From positions 5,861,724 to 5,925,723 of the forward strand of contig NZ_AP021879.1 of assembly GCF_009689005.1 (NCBI RefSeq): a stretch of 64,000 nucleotides of DNA. The letters run 5' to 3'. Below are positions 17,960 through 26,251 of this stretch, piece after piece (within the stretch, counting starts at the first letter, position 1; every line of letters begins with the position of its first letter). This DNA comes from Desulfosarcina ovata subsp. ovata. GTDB taxonomy: Bacteria; Desulfobacterota; Desulfobacteria; Desulfobacterales; Desulfosarcinaceae. The notes beneath the pieces are model-generated. The model searched no databases. It was given only the letters and a program-made list of their open reading frames with translations, and was not told the origin of the DNA. Both the position numbers and the translations under genes were made by a program.

Positions 17960-18677
17960 AAATGCTTATTCTCAGCCCCTTTGGGACTTGATACATGACT
18001 GATTGCCTAATTGATTTTTTATAGCCTTTGTTTTTCAAAGAATCATGGTAAGAATCAAAAAGGTGCTTATTAATTCGTGGGTCAAAAACTATTTCATCAA
18101 ATAGGTCGAATGGGTCAATTTTGAACTGATGAAACCGACCACTTTTTTCTGTATATAAAAGTCTGACCTCTTTTTCATGCTTGAATTCTACTCGCTTATA
18201 TATGAGTGATTCAGCAATTCCAGATCCTGATGTGTTTAGAACATTAATGTTTTTTAATTTTGAAACGAGGTCTTTTTGTGTCAGATATTCTACTTCACCT
18301 ATGAAACAATGTACTTTTGCAAAATCTCCACTTTGGGATTGAAGTGCGTTCAATAGTTTTCTAATTGTAGTTTTTACTTTTGCACCCTGTTTATCTTGAG
18401 AGTAGATGCGCCACATAGCATCCGTTTCTTTATGAAGTGTCCAGCATTGACCATAAACAGAATCTCGGATTGGAGCAAAATCAAGAAGCTCACCATCCGA
18501 TGTTTTAGCTGTCCCTTTTAACAAAAGGTTTTCAAAAGGATCATCCCATTTTTCAGGTTTGACTAAGGTCAGCTTTTCAAGCTCAAATGCTTCAAGGAGA
18601 CGATGAATGGGCATAATTCGATAGATTTCTTTATCGAGGTCTTTCTCCTTAATATTTAGCTTATCTTGATATGCCAC
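17943..18677 (-). CDS. DUF2971-family protein (cassette gene)
   Basis: About 239 native residues. It shows features of the DUF2971 family: EKWDDPFENLLL near residue 42, then CWTLHKETDAMWRIYS near residue 78 and a C-terminal half with HEKEVRLLY. Function unknown; members often turn up in mobile and defence-linked regions. The present last residues (YRDRE) are read from the intron; without it the gene ends LRISI at a TAA that overlaps the attC R'' box. The start at 18677 is close to the R' box of the preceding attC. Confidence 0.8.
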   Translation of the reverse strand: MAYQDKLNIKEKDLDKEIYRIMPIHRLLEAFELEKLTLVKPEKWDDPFENLLLKGTAKTSDGELLDFAPIRDSVYGQCWTLHKETDAMWRIYSQDKQGAKVKTTIRKLLNALQSQSGDFAKVHCFIGEVEYLTQKDLVSKLKNINVLNTSGSGIAESLIYKRVEFKHEKEVRLLYTEKSGRFHQFKIDPFDLFDEIVFDPRINKHLFDSYHDSLKNKGYKKSIRQSVMYQVPKGLRISIYRDRE

Positions 18678-18695
18678 GATTATATTCCTTTAGCA

Positions 18696-18822
18696 TTTAA
18701 CGACTAACTCACCGGCCGCCAACATGCGGGAGAAAGCCTTCCGCAAACAACAACATTTATACGGAAGACAACATTTCAAAAAAACACCGCTGTTGGCGGT
18801 CGGGTGCAGTTTTTTGTTCTGT
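18696..18822 (-). other. attC site of the HigBA cassette
   Basis: TTAACGACTAACTCACCGGC and GGCGGTCGGGTGCAGTTTTT face each other, with inner arms GGCCGCCAAC/GTTGGCGGTC. R'' (CACAGAAC) exactly complements GTTCTGTG at the start of this cassette near 19463-19470. Confidence 0.9.
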
Positions 18823-18835
18823 GCGGTGTTCAATA

Positions 18836-19126
18836 TTAAGCTGGTATCGCCAAGGGCTCTATATTTGAAATATCAACATTTTGTTTTGCTTGCCAAAGGT
18901 CATAGCTATCCTGCATATGAAGCCAGCTCTCAGGGCTGCGGCCTAAACATTTGGATAGACGCAAAGCCATTCCAGGACTAATTGCACTTTGTGCTTTTAT
19001 AATCCTTGAAAAGGTTGAAGGAGAAACTTTAAGCCGTAAGGCAACACTTCGGGGTGATACACCCAGAGGTTCCAGATAAACATCCTTGATAAATTCCCCT
19101 GGATGGGGAGGGTTATACATAGCCAT
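18836..19126 (-). CDS. higA: HigA-type antitoxin
   Basis: A 96-residue helix-turn-helix antitoxin. The N-terminus PPHPGEFIKDVYLEPLGVS is the hallmark of the HigA/VapI family, followed by the HTH LRLKVSPSTFSRIIKAQSAI and the dimer segment CLGRSPESWLHMQDSYDL. The start ATG overlaps the toxin stop (TAATG). HigA proteins bind HigB and repress the operon. Toxin-antitoxin cassettes are thought to stabilise long arrays. Confidence 0.92.
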   Translation of the reverse strand: MAMYNPPHPGEFIKDVYLEPLGVSPRSVALRLKVSPSTFSRIIKAQSAISPGMALRLSKCLGRSPESWLHMQDSYDLWQAKQNVDISNIEPLAIPA

Positions 19127-19404
19127 TAGTGATAATCCTCATAGTCTACGATATAGGCATTACCATCTTTAAACTCAAAAACGATACGCCAATTTCGGTT
19201 TACATCAATCGCCCATAATCCCTGACGATCACCTTTTAAACTGTGGAGCCGCCAACCTGGAGTGTTCATATCTTCGATGCATGTTGCAGTATCAAGTGCA
19301 ATTAGTCGAATTCTAAGTTTTTGCCTGTGGTCCGGTTGAATGCCAGCCAAATTACCAGTTTCAAAAAATTTACGCAGCCCTTTATGTTTAAATGATTTTA
19401 TCAT
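19126..19404 (-). CDS. higB: HigB-type toxin (RelE/ParE superfamily)
   Basis: A 92-residue toxin from ATG 19404, beginning MIKSFKHKGLRKFFETG with the family's later WRLHSLKGDR, NWRIVFEF and VDYEDYH. HigB enzymes cleave mRNA at the ribosome. The gene has its own promoter: TTGCGT (19438-19433) and TATAAT (19416-19411), 16 bp apart. The TATAAT lies only seven bases before the start codon, so the message may be leaderless. An earlier ATG at 19431 would fall upstream of the promoter's start point. Confidence 0.9.
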   Translation of the reverse strand: MIKSFKHKGLRKFFETGNLAGIQPDHRQKLRIRLIALDTATCIEDMNTPGWRLHSLKGDRQGLWAIDVNRNWRIVFEFKDGNAYIVDYEDYH

Positions 19405-19438
19405 GAATATATTATATAGCATAATGCGCAATACGCAA
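19405..19438 (-). promoter_or_regulatory. Internal promoter of the higBA cassette
   Basis: TTGCGT at 19438-19433 and TATAAT at 19416-19411 with 16-bp spacing, directly in front of higB. Toxin-antitoxin cassettes commonly carry their own promoter, allowing expression far from the integron promoter. Confidence 0.6.
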
Positions 19439-19465
19439 TACTTTTTTTCAATGTCTACATCAGCA

Positions 19466-19594
19466 CAGAACGCAAAACTAAGGGGCCGGGAAACAAACCT
19501 TGACGAATTTTCTAAAAACTTCCGATTTTAATACAAATATGAACTTTTAAAATACCAACGATTTTCCCGGTCCCGCTTAAGTGACATGTTATTT
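19466..19594 (-). other. attC site (GGGGCCGGG type)
   Basis: GAACGCAAAACTAAGGGGCC at one end, TTTTCCCGGTCCCGCTTAAG then GACATGTTATTTT at the other. R'' (AAATAAC) complements GTTATTT at the start of its cassette near 19916-19924. Confidence 0.9.
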
Positions 19595-19609
19595 TATTGT
19601 ACTTAAGTT

Positions 19610-19915
19610 TTATATAGTGCCGCCAATTGTAATAATAAACTCTATGTAAATTGATACAGATAAAAAAAACCATAAAGCAGTAATACCTGCGGATAAAGAA
19701 ATTATGGCTAAGATTCTTAAATATGGTTTATATTTTTTAAATATCCGCCTGTTAACGTACAAGAATGAAAAATAAACAATCATCAATATTATTAACAGCT
19801 GTATAAAATTACCACCTTGAATTCTCGATACCTTAACATCTATATATCCGAAAATTAGCATTGCTGCTAAATAGAACAAAGCGACTAAGAAATTATTTCG
19901 GTAAATTTTTTCCAT
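19610..19915 (-). CDS. Small membrane protein (cassette gene)
   Basis: A 101-residue protein with three hydrophobic helices (about residues 8-24, 33-52 and 66-92) and a short cytoplasmic loop of basic residues (NRRIFKKYKP). No family recognised. The gene fills its cassette. Confidence 0.65.
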   Translation of the reverse strand: MEKIYRNNFLVALFYLAAMLIFGYIDVKVSRIQGGNFIQLLIILMIVYFSFLYVNRRIFKKYKPYLRILAIISLSAGITALWFFLSVSIYIEFIITIGGTI

Positions 19916-19918
19916 AAA

Positions 19919-20046
19919 AATAACGACGAGCTAACTTGCGGCGGCCAAACGAACGGAAACTATCAATGGAAAAAGGAAGTTTCTGATAGCACGATCGGCC
20001 AAAATGCCACCGTAACCGCCGTCAAAGTTTAGCACTTTGTTGGTGC
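19919..20046 (-). other. attC site of the gene-poor cassette
   Basis: AACGACGAGCTAACTTGCGG and CCGCCGTCAAAGTTTAGCAC are the facing arms, closing at TTTGTTGGTG. R'' (CACCAAC) exactly complements GTTGGTG at the start of the same cassette at 20283-20289. Confidence 0.9.
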
Positions 20047-20282
20047 ACCGAGCTTTCAATGAAAAAGAAAGCGAGGTGCCCGGTTAAAACAAATAAATAA
20101 GCCCGGCCCGAAAAGAAAAGGAGCATAAACCGATTATGACGGAACGGACTTTTAAAAAAACAAACAAGCAAAAAAACTGCAAAATATAAGCCTTGATGAA
20201 CTTACAGATTCGGTGCAGTCCTTTCAAGCAAGCACAAACCAAAAACGTTCAAAATAAAGAACGGAAAACAAGTCAATATGAG
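20047..20282 (-). other. Cassette body without an evident gene
   Basis: About 240 bases between two well-defined attC sites whose R'' and R' boxes match exactly, so this is a genuine cassette. The only minus-strand candidate is a 28-residue hydrophobic peptide beginning at a GTG inside the R' box (VLILTCFPFFILNVFGLCLL). The plus strand offers a 17-residue lysine-rich peptide from 20137. Neither has a clear ribosome-binding site. It may encode an RNA or be a decayed cassette. Confidence 0.5.
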
Positions 20283-20412
20283 CACCAACGCTATTTTAAG
20301 GGGCCGGGCGTTACTGCCAAGGCAACTGTAAACTGCCACAGAAGGAAAGCTAAAAAGGTTTTTAAAACGCGCCCCGATTTTCCCGGTCCCTCTTCAAAAA
20401 GATGTTATGTTT
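20283..20412 (-). other. attC site (GGGGCCGGG type)
   Basis: CAACGCTATTTTAAGGGGCC at one end and TTTTCCCGGTCCCTCTTCAA then GATGTTATGTTT at the other. R'' (AAACATAAC) matches the complement of GTTATG plus TTT, which are the two exon edges of the group II intron at 20990-23242. The match fixes that intron's position. Confidence 0.9.
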
Positions 20413-20415
20413 GGG

Positions 20416-20862
20416 CTATTTCTTTTTAAAATCGAAAACTGCAACTGTAATTGATAAGACACCAATTAGGATTGATGCGAAAATAAATCTTTCTCTATTT
20501 CGAGAATCATTAATCCATTGTCTTAGATCGCCCAAACTGCCAATAGGCTTAAAGTCGTCACCATCTATATTGCTAAGCGACCTTGAATAATTGTAAACAA
20601 AACCTATAGGTGAAGAACCAGGTACAAATTTAGGATTTGGCCATCCCTCTGGCAAGTTATCACCAATATCAGGCTTTAATGTCCCCCCAACTCTCACAAT
20701 AGCAGTGGGAAAGTTGCCTTTGTGATATAGACTGATCACTTCTTCGTAGTTGGTTTTTTTGATAATATATAAAAACAAAGGATTAAATTCTGCTTCATCA
20801 TCGAAAATGATGATATCGGGGAAATTACGTGGGCTAGCCAGCCTTTGTATCCCCTCAAGCAC
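20416..20862 (-). CDS. Protein of unknown function with C-terminal membrane helix, probably frameshifted at its 5' end
   Basis: A 148-residue frame from GTG 20862 ends in a hydrophobic helix (FIFASILIGVLSITVAVF) and a basic KKK tail, a tail-anchor arrangement. The frame stays open upstream, giving GDYNNWWDKLSGREAV before the GTG, while a good start (ATG 20974, MKKKIRLII) lies in another frame. One base lost or gained near 20925-20935 would join them into a roughly 185-residue protein with a signal-like N-terminus. So the gene is either decayed or contains a sequencing error. Family unknown. Confidence 0.55.
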   Translation of the reverse strand: MLEGIQRLASPRNFPDIIIFDDEAEFNPLFLYIIKKTNYEEVISLYHKGNFPTAIVRVGGTLKPDIGDNLPEGWPNPKFVPGSSPIGFVYNYSRSLSNIDGDDFKPIGSLGDLRQWINDSRNRERFIFASILIGVLSITVAVFDFKKK

Positions 20863-20989
20863 AGCTTCACGCCCACTTAATTTGTCCCACCAATTATTAT
20901 AATCCCCGACAGCGTAAATAAGTGATAAAATGCGGGAGCATAAGCGGAATTATTAATCGTATTTTCTTTTTCATTATCCCCTTTAAAAA

Positions 20990-23242
20990 ATCGGGTAGGT
21001 CAGGGGCCTTTCAGCCCCTTTCCCCCCTTGGAACCGTGCATGAGACTTTCACCTCACACGGCTCGAGCACCTCAGAAGGCCTCCCTTATGGGGCGGCCCG
21101 GTTGTAATTCCTCCTATGCCGAAACCATAGCCCTATACTCTCGGGCCGACATGGCCGGCAGCAGCTTGCTTGCCTTATAATGCCGGCGACGCCAAAAATA
21201 CCAGGCATACTTGGGCAGATAAGGGTTGGCATCCGCTTTGATCTTCACGTGTCTACGGATTCCGATTGCGCTTGTTCGCAATACGCGATACAGCTTGACA
21301 CCGTTCTTTGCGGTCTTGGTCAAAACCGCGAAGGTGTTTCGTCCGGCCGCCGACCAGTAGTGCTTGGTCAGCCACTGCGCGGATTTGGACCGGTGCCGTT
21401 TGCGTATCATGCGCCAGAGTTGCTCATAGACATAGGTGTCGATCCGACTGAAGGCTTCCGATGCGACCACGTGGCGGTGGTAATTGGCCCAACCTCGAAG
21501 CGTCGCGTTCAGCTTCTTGATCAGTACCGGCATCGGCGCGCTGACGTGTTTGCGAATTAACGTTCCCACCTTCTGCATAAGGGCGTGAACTCCCTTCGTC
21601 GATGGCGTGATGTGCAGAACACGGCCATGCTTTCTGAAGGTTTGCCCGAGGAACGTAAATCCGTCTTTGATGTGCGTGATCATGGTCTTCTCAGCAGAGA
21701 GTTCCAGACCTCGCTCGGCAAGGAAGTTTTCGACCACGGGCCGGATCACATCTTCCAGGATGGTTTTCGATTTACCTGTAATGATGAAATCATCGGCGTA
21801 GCGGACGAAGTTAATACGACGCCTACGGGGGACTGCACGATGAACGGCTTCTTCCAACCCGTCAAGCACCATATTCGAGATAGTGGGACTGATAATCCCA
21901 CCTTGTGGAACTCCCTTGCGTGAAGGATAATGGGTGCCGTTTTCCATATATCCTGCCCTTAACCACTTTTGAAGCACGACTTTGTCCATGGGGATATTCT
22001 CCAACACCCATTTAAAAGAGATGTTGTCGAAACAACCCTTTATGTCCCCTTCGAGAACCCATGGTGCCGAATTGGGCTTAGACAGCGCGTTGAAGGCACT
22101 GGCTACGGCGTCGGCGCACGATCTGCCTTCACGAAAGCCGTAGGAATTCCTGTCGGCGGTCGTCTCGGCGACGGGTGCCAGCCCCAGCTTGTAAAGTGCC
22201 TGTTGCGCTCTGTCGTACATGGTGGGAATCGATAGAGGCCTGAGTTTGCCGTTCTTCTTTTTGATATAGATTCGCCTCAAGGGCTGAGGGCGATAGCCAC
22301 GTCGGCGCAGGCTGTTTGCAGCCCGCCATTTGGCTCGGGCGCCTTGCCACAGCACGCCGTCAACGCCAGGGGTCTTTTTCCCCTTGTTGGAGGTCACCCG
22401 TTTCACAGCCAGTAGCTTGGCGTAGAACGAATGGGTTAACAGGTATTGTAATGATCGAACCTTGTTCCACCTGTTTTCCTTTACAGCCTTTGCGATACGC
22501 ACTTGCAGCCTTCTGACTTCCCGCTGAGCCTGTTTCCAGTCAACTGAACTCCATTTGTCAGCGTCATCTTTGAGTGCACCAGCCGTTTCGGCCGTCATTT
22601 GCTTTCTCATCTTCGAAGGTTCTCCCAGCTCTCTCGCAACGAGACACCAGTTGGACGTCTGCACGCTCATTCACCGGGGCGTAAGGCTTGCCGGTTTTGG
22701 CGTTGAGCCATGTTTCATGCTCTATCTTTCGGTTTTCCCGAAAGCGTTCGCTTCTTCCAACCTCTCTCACCCGTCTCTCCATCGGCGTGCCTTGCGGTTC
22801 GCTTGCCTGGAATTGCTCCAGGCGAAGGACGGGGTTACTACGTTCCACACAGTTGATCCAATGGATGACTTAGGTGCGCCCTCTACGCCGGTGGTTCGTC
22901 GGTTCCGTGCAGGCAGTTATGAGACCTGCATCCTGACCACATCCGCTAACTCCGGGCAACGGCCTTCGACCTGTTAATCCTCGTAGGTCGGTCGCTTATT
23001 GACGACGCTTACGGACATTCAATTAGTTTCACCATGTCATCCGACCCTAGCCCTTAACCGGGGAGGATTCCCGGATGGATTCGCCTGTTACCATTTGAAC
23101 CCGATTCGGTACATTGTCCGCAGGGCTTCGCACCCCGTCATCAGCGCAACGGTAGCACGCCTGCGTAGGGTCCGGTAGGAACATACCGGGTACTCCAGGG
23201 ACTTCCCTGAGTACACTCAAACTGTGCGACATCGTGTCGCAC
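20990..23242 (-). mobile_element. Group II intron (bacterial B-like) beside an attC R' box
   Basis: A 2253-bp intron on the cassette-sense strand. The 5' end GTGCGACACGATGTCGCACA is at 23242. Domain V is typical: GAGCCGTGTGAGGTGAAAGT followed by CATGCACGGTTC, at about 21035-21070. The 3' end is CCCGAT near 20990. It sits three bases after the R' core (GTTATG), in the 5' leader of the next cassette gene, so it interrupts no frame. The junction is confirmed by the R'' of the attC at 20283. Confidence 0.88.
21114..22670 (-). CDS. ltrA: Group II intron reverse transcriptase/maturase
   Basis: A 518-residue protein. The N-terminal RT0 region has WKQAQREVRRLQVRIAKAV, typical of LtrA proteins. The reverse transcriptase motifs include KKTPGVDGVLW, NSYGFREGRSCADAV and the catalytic INFVRYADDFIITG. 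The maturase domain has LRGWANYHRHVV. The C-terminal tail VKIKADANPYLPKYAWYFWRRR resembles the region where B-type proteins carry an HNH domain, but the cysteine/histidine ligands are missing. Full frame, so probably mobile. Confidence 0.93.
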   Translation of the reverse strand: MSVQTSNWCLVARELGEPSKMRKQMTAETAGALKDDADKWSSVDWKQAQREVRRLQVRIAKAVKENRWNKVRSLQYLLTHSFYAKLLAVKRVTSNKGKKTPGVDGVLWQGARAKWRAANSLRRRGYRPQPLRRIYIKKKNGKLRPLSIPTMYDRAQQALYKLGLAPVAETTADRNSYGFREGRSCADAVASAFNALSKPNSAPWVLEGDIKGCFDNISFKWVLENIPMDKVVLQKWLRAGYMENGTHYPSRKGVPQGGIISPTISNMVLDGLEEAVHRAVPRRRRINFVRYADDFIITGKSKTILEDVIRPVVENFLAERGLELSAEKTMITHIKDGFTFLGQTFRKHGRVLHITPSTKGVHALMQKVGTLIRKHVSAPMPVLIKKLNATLRGWANYHRHVVASEAFSRIDTYVYEQLWRMIRKRHRSKSAQWLTKHYWSAAGRNTFAVLTKTAKNGVKLYRVLRTSAIGIRRHVKIKADANPYLPKYAWYFWRRRHYKASKLLPAMSAREYRAMVSA

Positions 23243-23376
23243 CATAACGCTTGCTTCACCGGCCGGGCGGGTTGAAAAGACATAGTTTATTAATGAACAT
23301 AAAATTTAAATTTTAATATACTTTCAAAGAAACGCCTTAGCCCGCCCGGTCCTGTGTGTAAGCTGTTGTTATGCGC
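23243..23376 (-). other. attC site (CCGGCCGGGCGG type)
   Basis: TAACGCTTGCTTCACCGGCC at one end and CCCGGTCCTGTGTGTAAGCT then GTTGTTATGCGC at the other. It is closely related to the attC at 9560. Its R'' (GCATAAC) finds no complement at the start of its own cassette, where the neighbouring attC has lost a normal R' box. Confidence 0.88.
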
Positions 23377-23406
23377 TTTTAAGGTGTTTTCTTTTCGCAA
23401 TTTATC

Positions 23407-23691
23407 TTAACAAATTATGAAAGGTACAATTGACAAAACGAACAACGAACAAGGAATTGAGAGTATGTATCTCAAGCATGCCCATAAATTAATTTTACGG
23501 AAAGTAATAATACCACCTAATATGCTGAATAATAGAAAGAAAATGCTTCCATATGCAAGCATGTAGGATGTTGAATTAAACGTTGGCAACTTGAACGCAA
23601 AAAAGTTATGCAAAATTACGCCAATAGACAATGCAAAGGATCCAATAAAGGCTATCCAAGATAATCGATTGAAAAACTTAGCGCTTGCCAT
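23407..23691 (-). CDS. Small membrane protein (cassette gene)
   Basis: A 94-residue protein with three hydrophobic segments (about residues 11-33, 42-62 and 72-92). The N-terminus MASAKFFNRLSW is basic. No family recognised; it resembles the other small membrane proteins of the array in layout but not in sequence. Confidence 0.6.
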   Translation of the reverse strand: MASAKFFNRLSWIAFIGSFALSIGVILHNFFAFKLPTFNSTSYMLAYGSIFFLLFSILGGIITFRKINLWACLRYILSIPCSLFVLSIVPFIIC

Positions 23692-23708
23692 TCTATATTC
23701 CTTACATT

Positions 23709-23845
23709 CCTACGCGGTTCGGGGAGCTCAGCCGCCCGGAGCGAGAACCGAGAACTTCCCTAAAATTAAATTCTTTTCAAAAACCAAGGTCTTTCAAAAA
23801 GCCGCTAGCTCTCCGGGTCGGCCTGCAGCGTTTTGTTGTGCGAGT
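23709..23845 (-). other. attC site with degenerate R' box
   Basis: GGGGAGCTCAGCCGCCCGGA faces GCTCTCCGGGTCGGCCTGCA, and the site closes at TTTTGTTGTGCG. R'' (CGCACAAC) complements GTTGTGCG at the start of its cassette (24584-24592). The R' side reads GCGTAGG instead of GCGTTRG, an A in place of the second T of the GTT recombination core, so this site may no longer recombine. Confidence 0.75.
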
Positions 23846-24150
23846 TATATTAAAGCCTCTAAGCCTTTTCTTTCCATGATATCCAATAATTTCCTTGAGG
23901 CTCCTGTAGGCTTTTTATTACCCTGTTCCCATTTCTGTACAGTAGAGGTACTAATATTGAAAACGCTTGCTAACGCAGCTTGGCTTAAATTAAATTTTTT
24001 TCGGATTTCGGTTATTTTTTTGGGGGGATAGTCTTTAACTTCCGGAAGACATAATTTTTCAATATTTCTTAAAGTAATGTCATCCACAAGCCCACTTTTA
24101 TTTAAGTCCCTTACGGTTTCCGTAATTGAATCTGAAATTGATTTTCTCAT
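23845..24150 (-). CDS. HigA2/NadS-type antitoxin with C-terminal HTH
   Basis: A 101-residue antitoxin. The HTH lies in the C-terminal half: FNLSQAALASVFNISTSTVQ then KWEQGNKKPTGASRKLLD, the pattern of HigA2/NadS proteins. The N-terminus would wrap the toxin. Its start overlaps the toxin stop by four bases, and its stop reaches into the R'' box of the attC. Confidence 0.9.
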   Translation of the reverse strand: MRKSISDSITETVRDLNKSGLVDDITLRNIEKLCLPEVKDYPPKKITEIRKKFNLSQAALASVFNISTSTVQKWEQGNKKPTGASRKLLDIMERKGLEALI

Positions 24151-24515
24151 GTTGCCACCTCTTTTAAATCACCATTTTGGACTGCTATATCAATTTCCCT
24201 TTCAGAAAATGAAAGTAAAATTTTAGCAAGTTCCTTGAAGACAAATAGCTCTTTGGGTGAAAGGTTTGATTTTTCATTTTTTGAGAAACCATGGATGAAA
24301 ATAATTCTGTTCCCTTTTTTATAGCAAACAATCGTTCTTCCACTACCGCTTTTGCCTTGACCTGGGAAACGAATTCTTTTTTTGTAAATGTGCCCACCCA
24401 AATTTGCTTCGTAATTTCCACTACCGACTTCTTCCAATGCTGTTTCCAAATCATCAATCGGTATTTTTTGCTTTGAAGCCCATTTCACAAAGTGCTTTGT
24501 CATTAATTTTCGCAT
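24147..24515 (-). CDS. RelE/HigB2-family toxin
   Basis: A toxin of about 118-122 residues (ATG 24515 or 24503). The core GKSGSGRTIVCYKKGNRIIF followed by IHGFSKNEKSNL is typical of HigB2-type toxins paired with HTH antitoxins. The C-terminal helix EREIDIAVQNGDLKEV is also usual. The toxin comes before its antitoxin, as in higBA operons. It is a different family branch from the pair at 18836-19404. Confidence 0.88.
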   Translation of the reverse strand: MRKLMTKHFVKWASKQKIPIDDLETALEEVGSGNYEANLGGHIYKKRIRFPGQGKSGSGRTIVCYKKGNRIIFIHGFSKNEKSNLSPKELFVFKELAKILLSFSEREIDIAVQNGDLKEVAT

Positions 24516-24583
24516 AACAACAATATAGCACCGGGTGACACAATTTTCAATATACCTTTTTCTGCATCCCGTTGGTTTTTAAC

Positions 24584-24721
24584 GCACAACGTATAGAGTT
24601 TTATCCGTCGTCCCGCCAACCATTGAAACGACAGACCCCCCAACAGATGACGGTGCTGATTCAATGCCGAAGATCTTTTAGCGCGATGCGGGATGATGGA
24701 TAAAACTGGTTGGACTAAGAC
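24584..24721 (-). other. attC site of the IS91/tyrosine-recombinase cassette
   Basis: AACGTATAGAGTTTTATCCG and ATGGATAAAACTGGTTGGAC pair over about 18 bp, with GTCCCGC/GCGGGAT inside. R'' extended (CTTAGTCCAAC) is an exact eleven-base complement of GTTGGACTAAG at 27254-27264, which places both ends of this cassette. Confidence 0.92.
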
Positions 24722-25009
24722 AATTTGGAACACATTCTTGAAATGACTACCATTTAATATGGGGATTGTAAACAGAGGACTGCCTCGCTGGTTCTGGTGC
24801 AAGGGCAGAATCAGAATCCTGGGGGTGATCGTGATTGTTGAATGGGTGAAAACACCGGGTAACCAAGCCTTTTCGGCATCACTCACAATTTATGGGAATG
24901 CCGATTTCGATCGTTTCATGACCTGAGGGCAAACCGATCCCATCACTTTCAGCGCCTTGGAAATGCACGCTCAAGCTATCCCTGGAAAACAAGCTCGTGG
25001 ATCGATTTG

Positions 25010-26251
25010 CTAAGGATCCTTATCGGTTACCGACACCGGCCTCAAAATATGGAATGAACTGTTTCCGGACCCTTCCGGGATTTCGTATATCTTTCTCATC
25101 ATTCCTTGTTTGCAGCTTGGGCACCTCAATATGTCGATACCGGCCTGTGCCATCATGATTGCCTGGACGGACTGATCCCGCACCTCGGGGATATCGGGGG
25201 ACAAGTTCATCAACAAACGGCACAGGCCAATGTTCTTTTTCTTGCCACGGTTGGCCAAAAAGCCATAATGCCGGATGCGTACGAACCGCTTGGGCAGTAC
25301 ATGCAACAAGAACCGCCGGATGAATTCGACCGCATCGAGGGTGACGGTTTCAGTCGTCTTGCGTTTTCTGTTTTTGATCGTGAACGTCACACGGCCGTCA
25401 GAAAAATCAGTGATGCGATGATTCGATATGGCAATGCGATGCGTATAGCGCCCAAGGTAATCGAGCACCCATTCCGGGCGCTCAATGGGCGGCTTGGTAT
25501 AGACCACCCAGTTTTTCGACCACAGCTGTTTGATCAAGCGCCGGAACCCTTGGCGGGTCCCTAACGCACGGGTATTGCCGGGAAAGCACAACTGGTTCTT
25601 GCTATATGCATCTTCCAGATACGATATGAACTTTCCCCGGAAAACCTTCGAAAGCGCTTTGACCGGAAAGAGAAACTCCCCTTTGCTGCTGATCCATTCC
25701 TTTCCATTGCCAGCAATCGCACCGCCAGGCACCAGGCAGTGCAGGTGAAAATGATCCATCAATGTTTGCGTCCAGGTGTGCAAAATAGCGATGATCCCCA
25801 ACTGGCCACCGAGTTCGTTCTTCGGATTTTTGCCGAAATCGAGTAACGTCTGGCTCGCGGCCTGAAACAGGAATCCCAGCATGAGTGGTTTGTTGCACAA
25901 AATCAAAGGATTCAATTCATGGGGAAGGGTAAAGACATTGTGAAAATAGCTAACCGGCAAAAGTTCAGCCTGCCGGGCGGACAACCAGCGTTGCTTGGTG
26001 ATGGTCTGGCATTTCGGGCAATGCCGGTTGCGGCACGAGTTGTAAAGGATGCGTTCGGCTCCGCATTGATCGCACATTTCAACGTGCCCGCCAAGATAAG
26101 CGGTCCGGCAATTTAAAATGTCGTATACGACCCTGTAATGCTCCGGCGGCATATTGTATCTTTTGAGATAGTCACCGATGTGGCAGCGCAAAATATCCGC
26201 CACTTCCACCTGTCGGTTTGCTGGTTGAGGATAATTATTGATTGGATTCAT
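25010..26251 (-). CDS. IS91-family transposase (second type)
   Basis: A 413-residue protein from ATG 26251; the longer frame back to 26494 lies inside the recombinase gene. An N-terminal zinc-binding module has CDQCG and NSCRNRHCPKCQT. The HUH-type motif is MDHFHLHCLVPGG near residue 178, and YLGRYTHRIAISNHR carries the candidate catalytic tyrosine. The C-terminus has CPSC. The start overlaps the recombinase stop by 17 bases, suggesting coupled expression. Confidence 0.88.
   Translation of the reverse strand: MNPINNYPQPANRQVEVADILRCHIGDYLKRYNMPPEHYRVVYDILNCRTAYLGGHVEMCDQCGAERILYNSCRNRHCPKCQTITKQRWLSARQAELLPVSYFHNVFTLPHELNPLILCNKPLMLGFLFQAASQTLLDFGKNPKNELGGQLGIIAILHTWTQTLMDHFHLHCLVPGGAIAGNGKEWISSKGEFLFPVKALSKVFRGKFISYLEDAYSKNQLCFPGNTRALGTRQGFRRLIKQLWSKNWVVYTKPPIERPEWVLDYLGRYTHRIAISNHRITDFSDGRVTFTIKNRKRKTTETVTLDAVEFIRRFLLHVLPKRFVRIRHYGFLANRGKKKNIGLCRLLMNLSPDIPEVRDQSVQAIMMAQAGIDILRCPSCKQGMMRKIYEIPEGSGNSSFHILRPVSVTDKDP

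Noticed and set aside
24503..24886. Minus-strand frame of 127 codons
   Set aside because: It covers the attC site at 24584-24721 and the flank of the IS91-like element; no motif or ribosome-binding site.
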